This document shows positions 15,623 to 24,728 of a stretch of DNA of 64,000 bases, in pieces. The position numbers and the translations under genes were made by a program. Numbering within the stretch: position 1 is the first letter of the stretch; each line of letters opens with the position of its first letter. The DNA is taken from the NCBI RefSeq assembly GCF_003095395.1, contig NZ_QEIJ01000006.1, forward strand, positions 107,539 through 171,538, in the 5' to 3' direction. Source of the stretch: Microbacterium sp. Gd 4-13. GTDB taxonomy: Bacteria; Actinomycetota; Actinomycetes; Actinomycetales; Microbacteriaceae. Below the pieces are notes generated by a model. The model was not told the DNA's origin. It made no database searches and saw nothing but the letters and a program-made list of their open reading frames with translations.

Positions 15623-17065
15623 ATGCTTCCCACGATCACCGTCGACGTCGGAACGACCAGCGTCAAGCTCTGCCTGTTCGACGCGGCCGGCGACCCTCGA
15701 GCCACCTCCCGCTTGGCGACGCCGACGACGAGCGACCGCTGGGGGGAGGTCTACGACCTCGCCGAGCTGACGGCGGGGATCGAACGGTTCGTCCTCTCCC
15801 TCGGCGCGGACGAACGGGCGACAGTCCGCCGTATCGCCATCACCGGCGTCGGGGAATCGGGGGGTCTCGTGCGCGGCGACATGTCGATGGCGTCGCCGAT
15901 GATCCTCTGGCACGACCATCGTGGCTCGGACTACCTCGCCCGACTCGGCGCGCGCGAGCGTCGTCGTGTCTACGAGGTGACGGGGCTTCCGATCAACGCC
16001 AACTACGGCCTGTCGAAGGTCGCGTGGGCCGTCGCCCACGCCGACGACGTCGGCGATGCGCAGTGGCTCAACGTGGCGGAGTACCTCGCCGGGACGTTGA
16101 CCGGGGATCGGTGGTCGGAGTACTCGCTGGCGAGCCGCACGATGGCACTCGACCTCGGCGAACGCCTGTGGTCGGCCGAGATCGTCGGCCTCGTGGGTCT
16201 CGACACGTCGCTGTTCCCGTCACTGAGGGCCGCCGTCGACGGGTCTGCGATCACCGCGGATGCCGCACGACGGCTGGGTCTCGGATATGACGTGACGGTG
16301 CACGTCGCCGGCCACGATCACATGGTCGGCGGCGCGGGTGCCGACCTGCAGCCGGGCGAACTGCTCAACTCCACTGGAACGACCGAGGGCCTGCTCTTCG
16401 TCGGTCAGAGCCCGAGGCTCGACGAGACCGCCGCCGCGGCGAAGCTGGCGAACGGCATCGACTGTGGCGGGGAGGGGTTCACCCTGTTCGCCTCGATCCC
16501 CACGGGCGGGTCGGCGTTCGCGACGCTGCAGGGCATGCTCTCGCTCACTGCGGGCGAGCTCACCGCCTGCGTCGACGACCTCGCCCGGCGCTATGCCCGT
16601 GGTGCGATCGACCTCGACACCGTGCCCGTCGTGCTGCCGCAGTTCCGCGGGAGCCCGCCGCCCGACAAGAACGCCGCCGCGCGGGGCGTCATCGCCGGGG
16701 TGCGCAGCGATACCACCACCGCCGACATCGTGCTCGGCTGCTTCTTGGGCATGGCCCTTCAGTTCCGCGACGTGCTCGGTCTGTTCGAGCACCCCGTCGA
16801 GCGGGTGAAGGTCATCGGACCGGCCGCCGTGAATCCGCTCTGGCTGCAGCTGAAGGCCGATCTGCTGGGTGTGCCTCTGAGTGTCTCGCGCTTTCCCGAG
16901 GTGGTCTCGCGCGGGGCACAGGCCCTCGCGTCGGGAGAGGTCGTTTCGTGGGCGCGCAGCGAGCCGCGCGAGGTCGAGGTCGATCCCGCGAACGCCGAGC
17001 GCGTCGCTGCCTGGGCCACGTCGGTCGGCCCGCGCTGGGAGCACATGAAGGCCATGCCGTGGTGA
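15623..17065 (+). CDS. FGGY-family carbohydrate kinase (first of three)
   Basis: A 480-residue kinase with the two actin-like FGGY domains. Domain 1 begins with the phosphate-binding VDVGTTSVKLCLFD (5-18); domain 2 has GHDHMVGG (about 231-238), containing the catalytic Asp, and LNSTGTTEG for the adenosine-side loop. The GHDH form differs from the GDN form of xylulokinases and of the next gene, so the two enzymes should have different substrates. Thirteen bp separate it from the aldolase gene: same operon. It phosphorylates a sugar, ketose or polyol with ATP in the cytoplasm; the exact substrate is unknown. Confidence 0.87.
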   Translation: MLPTITVDVGTTSVKLCLFDAAGDPRATSRLATPTTSDRWGEVYDLAELTAGIERFVLSLGADERATVRRIAITGVGESGGLVRGDMSMASPMILWHDHRGSDYLARLGARERRRVYEVTGLPINANYGLSKVAWAVAHADDVGDAQWLNVAEYLAGTLTGDRWSEYSLASRTMALDLGERLWSAEIVGLVGLDTSLFPSLRAAVDGSAITADAARRLGLGYDVTVHVAGHDHMVGGAGADLQPGELLNSTGTTEGLLFVGQSPRLDETAAAAKLANGIDCGGEGFTLFASIPTGGSAFATLQGMLSLTAGELTACVDDLARRYARGAIDLDTVPVVLPQFRGSPPPDKNAAARGVIAGVRSDTTTADIVLGCFLGMALQFRDVLGLFEHPVERVKVIGPAAVNPLWLQLKADLLGVPLSVSRFPEVVSRGAQALASGEVVSWARSEPREVEVDPANAERVAAWATSVGPRWEHMKAMPW

Positions 17066-17114
17066 GCCGTCGGCTGATCCACGGCACCGCCCACGAAGAC
17101 CAGGGGGAGAAGCG

Positions 17115-18557
17115 ATGACGCTCGTCGCCGGAATCGATTCGTCCACGCAGGCGTGCAAGGTCACGGTGCGCGATCTCGCGACCGGCGCGCGGGTGCGCGA
17201 GGGCAAGGCCGCCCATCCCGACGCGACCGTCGTCGACCCGGAGGTCTGGTGGGCGGCGTTGTTGGAGGCCGTACGCGCGGCAGGTGGACTGGACGACGTC
17301 GCAGCCGTCTCGGTGAGCGGCCAGCAGCACACGCCCATCTTCCTCGACACGTCGGGGGCGGTCGTTGCGAGGTCGCCGCTGTGGAACGACACCGGGTCGC
17401 ACCCTCAGATGGTGGCGCTCAACGCCGAGCTCGGGCGGGAGGAGTGGATCCGTCGCACGGGGCTGCCGCTCACGCTCTCCGACACAGTGGTCAAAGCGCG
17501 GTGGCTGCGCGACACCGATCCGGACGCCGCTCGACGCACCGCCGCCGTCGCGGTCGTGCACGACTGGCTGACCTGGCGCCTCCGCGGATACGGGCCGGGC
17601 ACGGGCGGCGTCGACCGCTTGACGACGGATCGATCCGAAGCATCCGGGACCGGTTACTGGTCGGGCCAGGACGAGGCCTACACTCCCGACCTGTTCGCAC
17701 ACGCCTTCGGGGCGTCGGCGATCCTGCCGGAGGTGCTCGGGCCCCTCGGTCGAGCGGGGATGACCGGGGCGGGGATCCCCGGTGTGCCGGCCGGCATACC
17801 GATCGGTGTGGGCAGCGGCGACAACGCGGCCGCGGCACTGGCGCTCGGACTCGCCGACGGCGACGCCGTGCTGAGCCTCGGCACCTCGGGCGTCGTCTAC
17901 GCCCGCACGCCCGCGCCCGTGCACGACTACTCCGGGTACGTGTGCAGCTATGCCGACGCGACGGGCGCGCACCTGCCGTTGGTCGCGACGCTCAACGCCG
18001 CACGCAATCTGCACCTGGGGGCGAGCCTTCTCGGATGCACGTACGCCGAGCTGTCCGACCTCGCGCTGGAGGCGCCCGCCGGCGCCGGCGGGCTCGCGCT
18101 GCTGCCCTACTTCGAGGGCGAACGCACCCCCGACCTGCCGCACGCCCGCGGGTCGCTCCAGGGGGCGACGCTCACGAACCTCACCCGCGCGAATTTCGCT
18201 CGCGCCGTCGTGGAGGGGACCCTCGCGAGCCAGGTCGCCATGCTCGACGCGCTGCACGTCTGCGGGGTGTCGACGACACGGATGCTGCTGATCGGCGGGG
18301 CGGCGAAGAACCACGCCGTGCAACGCGTGCTCGCTCAGATGGTCGACCTGCCGATCGTCGTGCCGGAGTTCGACGAGTACGTCACGAAGGGCGCCGCCAT
18401 GCAGGCCGCGGCGGTCCTCGACGGCGCGTTCCCGTCGTGGCCGCTGGCCGCCACGGAGCTGCCTCGCGTGGCGCTCGAGCCGCAGATCGCGAGGCAGCAC
18501 GTCGAGGCGCAGCGCGCGCTCGGTTACCTCGACCCCGCGCTCGTCGTCCCCTCCTGA
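17115..18557 (+). CDS. Xylulokinase-like FGGY kinase (second of three)
   Basis: A 480-residue FGGY kinase that looks most like xylulokinase. Seen: AGIDSSTQACKVTVRD (5-20), the substrate-binding SVSGQQHTPIFLD (about 69-81), PLWNDTGS, and the catalytic Asp in GVGSGDNAA (about 235-243) followed by LSLGTSGVVY. SGQQHG/T and WNDT are typical XylB features that contact the ketose. ATG is preceded by GGGGGAGAAG. It lies 49 bp after kinase one in the same operon. If the sugar is a pentulose this enzyme would feed the pentose phosphate pathway; the other two kinases are not close copies. Confidence 0.87.
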   Translation: MTLVAGIDSSTQACKVTVRDLATGARVREGKAAHPDATVVDPEVWWAALLEAVRAAGGLDDVAAVSVSGQQHTPIFLDTSGAVVARSPLWNDTGSHPQMVALNAELGREEWIRRTGLPLTLSDTVVKARWLRDTDPDAARRTAAVAVVHDWLTWRLRGYGPGTGGVDRLTTDRSEASGTGYWSGQDEAYTPDLFAHAFGASAILPEVLGPLGRAGMTGAGIPGVPAGIPIGVGSGDNAAAALALGLADGDAVLSLGTSGVVYARTPAPVHDYSGYVCSYADATGAHLPLVATLNAARNLHLGASLLGCTYAELSDLALEAPAGAGGLALLPYFEGERTPDLPHARGSLQGATLTNLTRANFARAVVEGTLASQVAMLDALHVCGVSTTRMLLIGGAAKNHAVQRVLAQMVDLPIVVPEFDEYVTKGAAMQAAAVLDGAFPSWPLAATELPRVALEPQIARQHVEAQRALGYLDPALVVPS

Positions 18558-18674
18558 CCGTCGCGGGCGGCCCCGGGTCGCGAGGGCGGTTATGGTCGTG
18601 GACGAGGCGCGGCCACTGCCCGGTCGGCGTCTTCGGCAGGTCGCCCGCGAGGCGCCCCGGGGAGGAGTGGTCAC

Positions 18675-20018
18675 GTGTCTGCCAGTTCGCGCGTGCCCGT
18701 CGCCTGCGGTGTCGATGTCGGGAGCACCAATTCCAAGGTCGTCGCCATCGACGAGTCGGGCGTGGTCGTCGCTCGTGCCAGTCGTCCGACACCGCGCGAT
18801 GCCGTCGATCTGTCGGTGAAGGTCGACCGTCTCTTCGACGCCGTCGAAGAGATGGTGGTCGAGGTCTGCGGGGACATCTTCGAGGTGCACGCGATCTGCG
18901 TCGCGGGAGTCGGCGAGGACGGCGTTCTCGTCGACGAGAGGCTCGGCGTGCTCACGCCTGCGCTGACGTGGTTCGATCCGCGCCGCCAAGACCTCTTCCG
19001 GGCGCTCCGGCCGCAGCTGGTCGACGACGAGACGTTCGATTCCGAGACCGACCCCGTGCGCACGGTCGTCGGGTGGGCGTGGGCGCGAGCCCACGAGACC
19101 GCGGGTCGTGCGCGTTCGTGGCTCGCGTTGACCGACCTCGCCGCGTGCCGGTGGGCCGCACGACCGTTCTTCAGCGACACCCTCGCCTCCCGCACCGCGG
19201 CGTGGCGATCAAGCGACCGGGTGTGGGCGTTCGACCGTGTCACCGCCACCCTCGGGTCGCCCGAGCTGCTCCCCCCGGTCGTCGCGACCGGTGAGATCGT
19301 CGGCCCCCTGCAGTCCTCGACCCTTCGTGCCGCGGGTGTCATCGCCGCCGACGCGATCACGGTCGCGGGCGGTCACGATCATCCGATCGCGGGGTGGGGC
19401 GTGCAGCAGGTCGTGCCCGGCGCGATCCTCGACTCGATGGGAACCGCCGAGGTGGTCGTCGCGCAGGTTCCCGGGATGCCGGTTGCGCGCGGCGAGCACG
19501 TCGACGTCGCCCCCGGCATACGCTCCGACGGGCTGACGCTCCTGCGAGTGGAGGAACTCGCCCGCAACGTGCAGTGGGCGTCCCAGGACGCGGGCGTGGC
19601 CGCACAGGTGCGCGCGCTGCTCGAGGGCGCGGCCGAGCCCTTGCCGCTGTGGGACTCGGGCTATTTCGTGCCGGGGGAGAGGGGCGGGGGCGCGCCCTCG
19701 TACTCATCGGATGCTCCCCGTGATCCGCGTGCGCGCGCGTCGGCCGTTCTCGGTGCGCTCGCCGTGGCCGGACGCGACGCGGTCGACGCTGTGTCGGCGG
19801 GGATGCCCAGCCGAGGCGAGGTGCGTCTGGCGGGCGGGTGGGTGCGCTCGCCGGGGTGGATCGAGATCAAGTCCGCCGTGCACGGCCTGCGGGCGGCGCC
19901 CATCCTGGAGCCGGAGGTGACGGCGGTCGGCGCTGCCCTGCTGGCGGCGACGGCGCGCGGGTGGCGACCCGATGCGGTCGTCTCTCTCGGCGGGTTCACC
20001 GCGTCCATGCTCGGGTGA
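18675..20018 (+). CDS. FGGY-family carbohydrate kinase (third of three)
   Basis: A 447-residue FGGY kinase, GTG start at 18675. Seen: GVDVGSTNSKVVAIDE (13-28), VAGVGEDGVLVDE (about 76-88), GGHDHPIAGWG (about 234-244) with the catalytic Asp, and LDSMGTAEVVV. It shares the GHDH form with kinase one but is shorter and clearly divergent. The 117-bp spacer before it has no terminator, so it is probably part of the same operon. It runs convergently into the gntR gene with 3 bp between stops. Substrate unknown; three kinases in one operon suggest either several substrates or sequential phosphorylations. Confidence 0.85.
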   Translation: MSASSRVPVACGVDVGSTNSKVVAIDESGVVVARASRPTPRDAVDLSVKVDRLFDAVEEMVVEVCGDIFEVHAICVAGVGEDGVLVDERLGVLTPALTWFDPRRQDLFRALRPQLVDDETFDSETDPVRTVVGWAWARAHETAGRARSWLALTDLAACRWAARPFFSDTLASRTAAWRSSDRVWAFDRVTATLGSPELLPPVVATGEIVGPLQSSTLRAAGVIAADAITVAGGHDHPIAGWGVQQVVPGAILDSMGTAEVVVAQVPGMPVARGEHVDVAPGIRSDGLTLLRVEELARNVQWASQDAGVAAQVRALLEGAAEPLPLWDSGYFVPGERGGGAPSYSSDAPRDPRARASAVLGALAVAGRDAVDAVSAGMPSRGEVRLAGGWVRSPGWIEIKSAVHGLRAAPILEPEVTAVGAALLAATARGWRPDAVVSLGGFTASMLG

Positions 20019-20021
20019 GCG

Positions 20022-20768
20022 TCAGCTCGCCGCCACGCTGACCTCGAGCGGGATGACGTCGGTGAGCACCCAGGTCTCGTAGTAGTCGAAACGCGTGTCG
20101 CTGTGGTCCCACGAAAGCGACCGCACGCGGAGGACGGGCTGGTCGGTGTCGATGCGCAGGTGCTGCGCCACGACCGCGGGGGGCAGGGTGGCGTGGATGA
20201 GCCGCCGCGCGCCGCTCGTGACGAATCCGGCTTCGCGGAGTCTTTCGTTGACCGACCCGGTGCCGTCGAGCACGGCGTCGGCGGTCGACATGGTGCGGCC
20301 GACGGCATCGGGGAACCAGTTCGTGCTGAACATGGCCACGCGACCGTTGAGAGATCGCACGCGTTCGATCGCGAACACGCGGTCGTCGGAGGCGACCCGG
20401 AGCGCCTCGGCCACGTGATCGGGCGGGGTGACGAAGCCCGCGTCGGTGACCTCGGTCTCGATGCCGGTGCGGCCGTGCCGGATCTGGGACTCGAGGAACC
20501 CCTCCTGCACCGTCCACCCGGAGGGGGCTTCCGGGGACGTGGCGAACACGCCGCGTCGGGGCACTCGACGGGCGAAGCCGTCGGACTCGAGCTTGGACAG
20601 CGTCTGCCGCACGGTCGCGCGCGAGAGGCCGAATTCGCGGCAGAGCTCGAGCTCGCTGGGGAGCCGCTCGTCAGTGGGCACCTCTCCCGCGACGATGCGG
20701 GCGCGCAGGATCTCGAAAAGCTGCTCGTAGTACGGCACCGGAGAGGTGCGCTCGATGATCTGGGACAC
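20022..20768 (-). CDS. GntR/HutC-family transcriptional regulator
   Basis: A 248-residue regulator. N-terminal winged helix (about 5-75): YYEQLFEILRARIVAGEVPT, LPSELELCREFGLSRATVRQ and RRGVFAT are the GntR signature. The C-terminal UTRA domain (about 90-240) ends in WDHSDTRFDYYETWVL, typical of HutC-type ligand-binding domains that sense a sugar phosphate or metabolite. The GTG at 20768 was chosen because AAAGGAG lies 7 nt before it; an ATG at 20786 overlaps that Shine-Dalgarno. It is divergent from the importer operon and convergent with the kinases, and probably represses both through TGTACGTACA-type sites. Confidence 0.9.
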   Translation of the reverse strand: MSQIIERTSPVPYYEQLFEILRARIVAGEVPTDERLPSELELCREFGLSRATVRQTLSKLESDGFARRVPRRGVFATSPEAPSGWTVQEGFLESQIRHGRTGIETEVTDAGFVTPPDHVAEALRVASDDRVFAIERVRSLNGRVAMFSTNWFPDAVGRTMSTADAVLDGTGSVNERLREAGFVTSGARRLIHATLPPAVVAQHLRIDTDQPVLRVRSLSWDHSDTRFDYYETWVLTDVIPLEVSVAAS

Positions 20769-20830
20769 GACCACACTCCTTTGCATCGATGAACGGGCCG
20801 AGAATGATCTATCGGTACGTTGTCGTCCGA

Positions 20831-20921
20831 CTGTACAGACAAGCACGATCCCTCCGCACCCGAGCGGTCGGGAGTCCACGGTTTGCATTCCGTGGCGTTA
20901 GCTGTACATTCTGTACGTACA
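20831..20921 (+). promoter_or_regulatory. Operator cluster between gntR and the importer operon
   Basis: The divergent spacer contains CTGTACAG (20831-20838), GCTGTACATTCTGTAC (20901-20916) and the full palindrome TGTACGTACA (20912-20921), the last identical to the one before the aldolase gene. These are likely GntR sites controlling both the regulator and the sugar importer. Confidence 0.65.
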
Positions 20922-20992
20922 AGACGTACGATACGTTCAGAATGACGTCGGCAGCAGCCGTCACCTGTCCCGCACTTCAGAGAGGAAGTCGC

Positions 20993-22057
20993 ATGCGAAC
21001 TTCAATGATCACCGGTGTCGCACTCCTCGGAGCCGGCGCCCTCCTGCTCGCCGGGTGCTCCGGCGACACCGCCGGCACCGGCACCGACAGCGGCGATCCG
21101 GCGTCCACGCCGCTGAGCTACTCGCAGCCGCACACCGATCCGTTCCAGAACGCCGAGAACGTCGGCTCGATGGAGCGCTTCGCCGAGCTCGGCTACGCCA
21201 CCATCCCCGCGACGAACGCCGACCGCGATGCTGCGCAGCAGATCACCGACATCCAGACGCTCATCAACAAGGGCGCCAAGGGCCTCGTCATCTCGGTGGG
21301 TGACGCTGACGCGATCGTGCCCGCGATCGAGTACGCGAACGACGCGGGAGTTCCGATCGTCGCGATCGACGAGGCGCCCGCCTCGGGCAACATCGCGATG
21401 ATCGTCCGCGCCGACAACGTCAACATGGGCGCTCTGGCCTGCGAGGAGATGGGCTCGCGCGTCGCCGCGGGTTCGGCCGTGATCACCCTCGACGGCGACC
21501 CGGTCACCTCCAACGGTCGCGACCGCACCAACGGGTTCAACGACTGCATGAAAGAGAACTACCCCGACGTGCAGCTCGTGAACGTCGCCACCGAGTGGGA
21601 CCCGGCCAAGGCCGCGACCGGCATCGAGACCGCGCTGAACCAGTACTCGAACGTCGCCGGCATCTACAACCAGAGCGACGCGACCTTCTTCCCGACGATC
21701 CTCGACACCCTCCAGTCGATCGGCAAGCTCATCCCCGTCGGCGAGGCCGGTCACATCGTGCAGGTGTCGGTCGACGCGAGCCCCATGGCCATGACCGCGA
21801 TCCGCGACGGATGGCTCGACGCGGCCATCGCCCAGCCGATGACCGACTACATCGATTACGGGGCCGACTACCTCACGCGCGCCATCGAGGGCGAGACCTT
21901 CGCACCCGGTGAGACCGACCACGGCAGCGTCATCGAAGAGCGCAACGGCAACCTCGTCGACCTGCTGCCGACCCCGGTCGTCACCAAGGAGAACGTCGAC
22001 GACCCGCAACTCTGGGGCAACAAGCAGTTCGCCCTGGACGCCTTCGGCGTCGCTTGA
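20993..22057 (+). CDS. Sugar ABC transporter substrate-binding lipoprotein
   Basis: A 354-residue periplasmic-binding-type (family 4, ribose/galactose-like) lipoprotein. A signal peptide ends at the lipobox LLAGC (Cys about 22). Typical segments are ITDIQTLINKGAKGLVISVG, NDAGVPIVAIDEAP, MGALACEEMGSRV and GRDRTNGFNDCM, with hinge-crossing strands expected for the two-lobed fold. It captures a sugar or sugar alcohol outside the cell and hands it to the permease at 23623. ATG at 20993 follows GAGAGGAAG. First gene of the importer operon, with the GntR operator about 70 bp upstream. Confidence 0.9.
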   Translation: MRTSMITGVALLGAGALLLAGCSGDTAGTGTDSGDPASTPLSYSQPHTDPFQNAENVGSMERFAELGYATIPATNADRDAAQQITDIQTLINKGAKGLVISVGDADAIVPAIEYANDAGVPIVAIDEAPASGNIAMIVRADNVNMGALACEEMGSRVAAGSAVITLDGDPVTSNGRDRTNGFNDCMKENYPDVQLVNVATEWDPAKAATGIETALNQYSNVAGIYNQSDATFFPTILDTLQSIGKLIPVGEAGHIVQVSVDASPMAMTAIRDGWLDAAIAQPMTDYIDYGADYLTRAIEGETFAPGETDHGSVIEERNGNLVDLLPTPVVTKENVDDPQLWGNKQFALDAFGVA

Positions 22058-22099
22058 CACCCCACCGCCCGACCGCGCAGCATCCGAGACGGAGACGTC

Positions 22100-23626
22100 A
22101 TGACCGCTTCACCGACCACCGTGCCCGTCACCGTGCCCGCCATCGAGATCGATGGCGTCAGCAAGACGTACGGTGCGACGAGAGCCCTCCAAGACGTCTC
22201 CGTCTCGATCCTGCCCGGACAGGTGCACGGTCTCATCGGCCGCAACGGCGCCGGCAAGTCCACGCTCCTGCGCATGATCACCGGCCTGGAGACCCCCGAC
22301 ACCGGGAGCGTGAAGTTCTTCGGGTCCGAGGCGCCGCCCGCGTCTGACCCGAAGGCGTGGCAGCAGCGCGTCGCCTGCGTCTACCAGCGTCCCTCCGTGT
22401 TCGCGAACCTGACGATCGCGGAAAACCTCTTCACGGGCCGGCTTCCGCAGCGCGGCGCCGGGGTGTCGTGGCGGCGCATGCAGCAGGAGTCCGAGCGCAT
22501 CCTCACGGAGTGGAACATCCAGCTCGACCCCAGGATGCTGCTCGCCGACGCGCCGCTGGAGGAGCGGCAGATGCTGACCATCGCCAAGGCGTTGGAAGCC
22601 GGCACCCGCATCGTGCTGCTCGACGAGCCGACCGTCCAGCTCGAGGGCGCGGCGATCCGGAGGCTCTTCGACAAGGTCCAGGAGCTCCAAGCGGCGGGAG
22701 TGACGTTCGTCTTCGTCTCGCACTTCCTCCGCGAAGTCACGGCCATCTGCGACTCCGCGACGGTACTCCGCGACGGCAAGCTGCTGTGGTCTCGGCTGGG
22801 TGACGAGATCCGATCCGACGATCTCGTCGACGCGCTGCTCGCCGGACAGGAGCAGCGTCGGCACCGGGCGGAGTCGACGGTCGCCCCGGATGCGCAGGGG
22901 TCACCCGCCGTCGCCCTCGCTGTCGAGAACGCGACCGACCGGGAGGGCGCGTTCACCGACGTGTCGTTCACGGTCGCGCCGGGCGAGATCGTGGCGATCG
23001 GCGGCGTCGGCGGCTCGGGCAAGTACTCCGTCGGGGAAGCGATCGCGGGCCTGCGCAAGACCGCCGCTGGAGGCATCGCCGTCAACGGCGAGTCCGTGGC
23101 GGCCGGGAACGTCAAGGCCAGTCAGCGCGCCGGCATCGGCTTCGTTCCCGCTGACCGGCACCGCGACGGATACGTGCCGCAGCTGAGCGTCGCCGAGAAC
23201 ATGACCATGGGAGTGATGGACCAGATCGCCCCGCGGGGTTTCTTCTCTCCGAAGAAGCGCACCGAGATCTCCCGCGACCTGATCGCCGACGTCGCCCTGG
23301 TGCCACCGGACCCGTCGCTGGCGGTGTCGGGGCTCAGCGGCGGCAACCAGCAGAAAGTGGTGCTCGCGCGCGCCCTCGCCCGGAATCCGCGCGTGCTCGT
23401 GCTGATCTCACCCACCGCCGGTGTCGACATCGCGGCGAAGGATGCGATCTACGCGCTCATGCTGCGCGCTCTCGCCGACGGCGTCGCCGTGGTGCTGATC
23501 TCCGACGACGTCGAGGAGCTGCTCGTCAGCCCCCGCGTCCTCATCATGCGGGAGGGGCGCATCGGCGCCGAGCTCCGCGAACCGACCGAAGAAGACATCG
23601 TTCGAGCCATCGAAGGCCTGGAGTGA
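22100..23626 (+). CDS. Sugar ABC transporter ATP-binding protein, two fused ATPase domains
   Basis: A 508-residue RbsA/MglA-type protein. Domain 1 (about 15-245): Walker A GRNGAGKST, Walker B IVLLDEPT, but a degenerate signature (DAPLEERQM instead of LSVGQQQ). Domain 2 (about 265-505): GVGGSGKYSV, an intact LSGGNQQKV signature, and a degenerate Walker B (LVLISPTAGVDI, lacking the catalytic Glu). The intact halves (Walker A/B of domain 1 and signature of domain 2) together make one working ATP site, the other site being dead; asymmetric sites are known in this family. It lies 42 bp after the binding protein and overlaps the permease gene by 4 bp. Confidence 0.9.
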   Translation: MTASPTTVPVTVPAIEIDGVSKTYGATRALQDVSVSILPGQVHGLIGRNGAGKSTLLRMITGLETPDTGSVKFFGSEAPPASDPKAWQQRVACVYQRPSVFANLTIAENLFTGRLPQRGAGVSWRRMQQESERILTEWNIQLDPRMLLADAPLEERQMLTIAKALEAGTRIVLLDEPTVQLEGAAIRRLFDKVQELQAAGVTFVFVSHFLREVTAICDSATVLRDGKLLWSRLGDEIRSDDLVDALLAGQEQRRHRAESTVAPDAQGSPAVALAVENATDREGAFTDVSFTVAPGEIVAIGGVGGSGKYSVGEAIAGLRKTAAGGIAVNGESVAAGNVKASQRAGIGFVPADRHRDGYVPQLSVAENMTMGVMDQIAPRGFFSPKKRTEISRDLIADVALVPPDPSLAVSGLSGGNQQKVVLARALARNPRVLVLISPTAGVDIAAKDAIYALMLRALADGVAVVLISDDVEELLVSPRVLIMREGRIGAELREPTEEDIVRAIEGLE

Positions 23627-24642
23627 ACAACGTGCGAACCACCGTCATCCGTACCCCCGCCGCGAAGAACCCCTTCGCGCGCACCGTCGTGAAGAACGTC
23701 CGCGAGCTGAGCGTGCTGCCCGGCCTCGTCATCGTGGCGATCATCGGCGCGGTCGTGAGCCCCGCGTTCCTCTCGGCGGCCAACCTCACGCTGATCCTCC
23801 GCCAGTCGGCGGAGCTCGGCATCGTCGTGATCGGCCTGACTTTCATCCTCCTCACGGGCAAGCTCGACATCTCGCTCGAGTCCACCGTGGGACTGGCGCC
23901 GATGGTCGCCGCGTGGTTGCTCATCCCCGCCGCCGTCGGCGGGCTGGGTACCGAGATCAACGAGTTCGGTGCGATCGGCATCACGATCGGGATCGGGATG
24001 CTGGTCGGATTGTTCAACGGATTCCTCGTCGTGAAGGTGAAACTCGATCCCTTCATCGTCACTCTGGCGATGCTGATTCTCCTCCGAGGCATCACCCTCG
24101 GTATCAGCGAGGGCAAGACCCTCGCCGGCCTCCCCGAGGCCTTCCGCTACGTCGGTTCGGCTCGGTGGGCGGGGATTCCCGCAGCCATCTGGATCACCGG
24201 AATCCTCTTCCTGATCGCGGGCCTCCTCCTGCGCTACACGTCGTGGGGCCGTGCCCTCTACGCGATCGGCGGCAACGCCGAGGCCGCGCGCGCCGCCGGC
24301 ATCCGGGTCGACTTCGTGCTCATCACGGCCTTCGTCGCCGCCAGCGCGCTCGCCGCGTTCGCCGGTCTGATGCTCGCCGGGCGCCTCGCCTCGGTCACGA
24401 GCGGGATGGGGGAGAACCTCATCTTCAGCGCCCTCGCCGCGGCTGTCATCGGGGGTGTGCAGCTCACGGGAGGGCAAGGCCGCATCGTCGGCGCGCTCAT
24501 GGGTGTGCTACTGCTCGGTACGCTGACCAACGTCCTCACCCTCGCGGGCGTCCCGACCTTCTGGATCAACGCGGTCTACGGCGCGGTGATCCTGCTGGCT
24601 CTCCTCGTCGGGCGGCTCGGCGCCAAGCCGGGCGTGCGATGA
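23623..24642 (+). CDS. Sugar ABC transporter permease (RbsC type)
   Basis: A 339-residue membrane protein with about ten helices. FILLTGKLDISLESTVGLAP is the BPD_transp_2 hallmark, followed by GLFNGFLVVKVKLDPFIVTL and YAIGGNAEAARAAGIRV, the EAA-like loop that contacts the ATPase. The GTG start overlaps the stop of the ATPase gene (GTGA), and its own stop overlaps the possible upstream start of the SIS gene, so translation of the operon is coupled. It forms the sugar channel, probably as a homodimer. Confidence 0.92.
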   Translation: MNNVRTTVIRTPAAKNPFARTVVKNVRELSVLPGLVIVAIIGAVVSPAFLSAANLTLILRQSAELGIVVIGLTFILLTGKLDISLESTVGLAPMVAAWLLIPAAVGGLGTEINEFGAIGITIGIGMLVGLFNGFLVVKVKLDPFIVTLAMLILLRGITLGISEGKTLAGLPEAFRYVGSARWAGIPAAIWITGILFLIAGLLLRYTSWGRALYAIGGNAEAARAAGIRVDFVLITAFVAASALAAFAGLMLAGRLASVTSGMGENLIFSALAAAVIGGVQLTGGQGRIVGALMGVLLLGTLTNVLTLAGVPTFWINAVYGAVILLALLVGRLGAKPGVR

Positions 24643-24663
24643 CCCGCGATCAGCACGAGCTCG

Positions 24664-24710
24664 GTAGAGAGCACCGGGAAGAATCTGTAGAGAAGCACCG
24701 GGAAGAATCC
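24664..24710 (+). repeat. Direct tandem repeat of about 23 bp before the SIS gene
   Basis: GTAGAGAGCACCGGGAAGAA (start of copy one, 24664-24686) is repeated almost exactly at 24687-24710. The copies lie just before the Shine-Dalgarno of the SIS gene, or within its N-terminal codons if the upstream ATG at 24639 is used. Confidence 0.8.
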
Positions 24711-24728
24711 GAAGAGAGGAGAGTGGAC

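Noticed and set aside
16812..19094. A 760-codon minus-strand frame across two kinase genes
   Set aside because: Again Arg-rich without motifs, and it crosses the end of one kinase gene and the whole of another that are clearly real.
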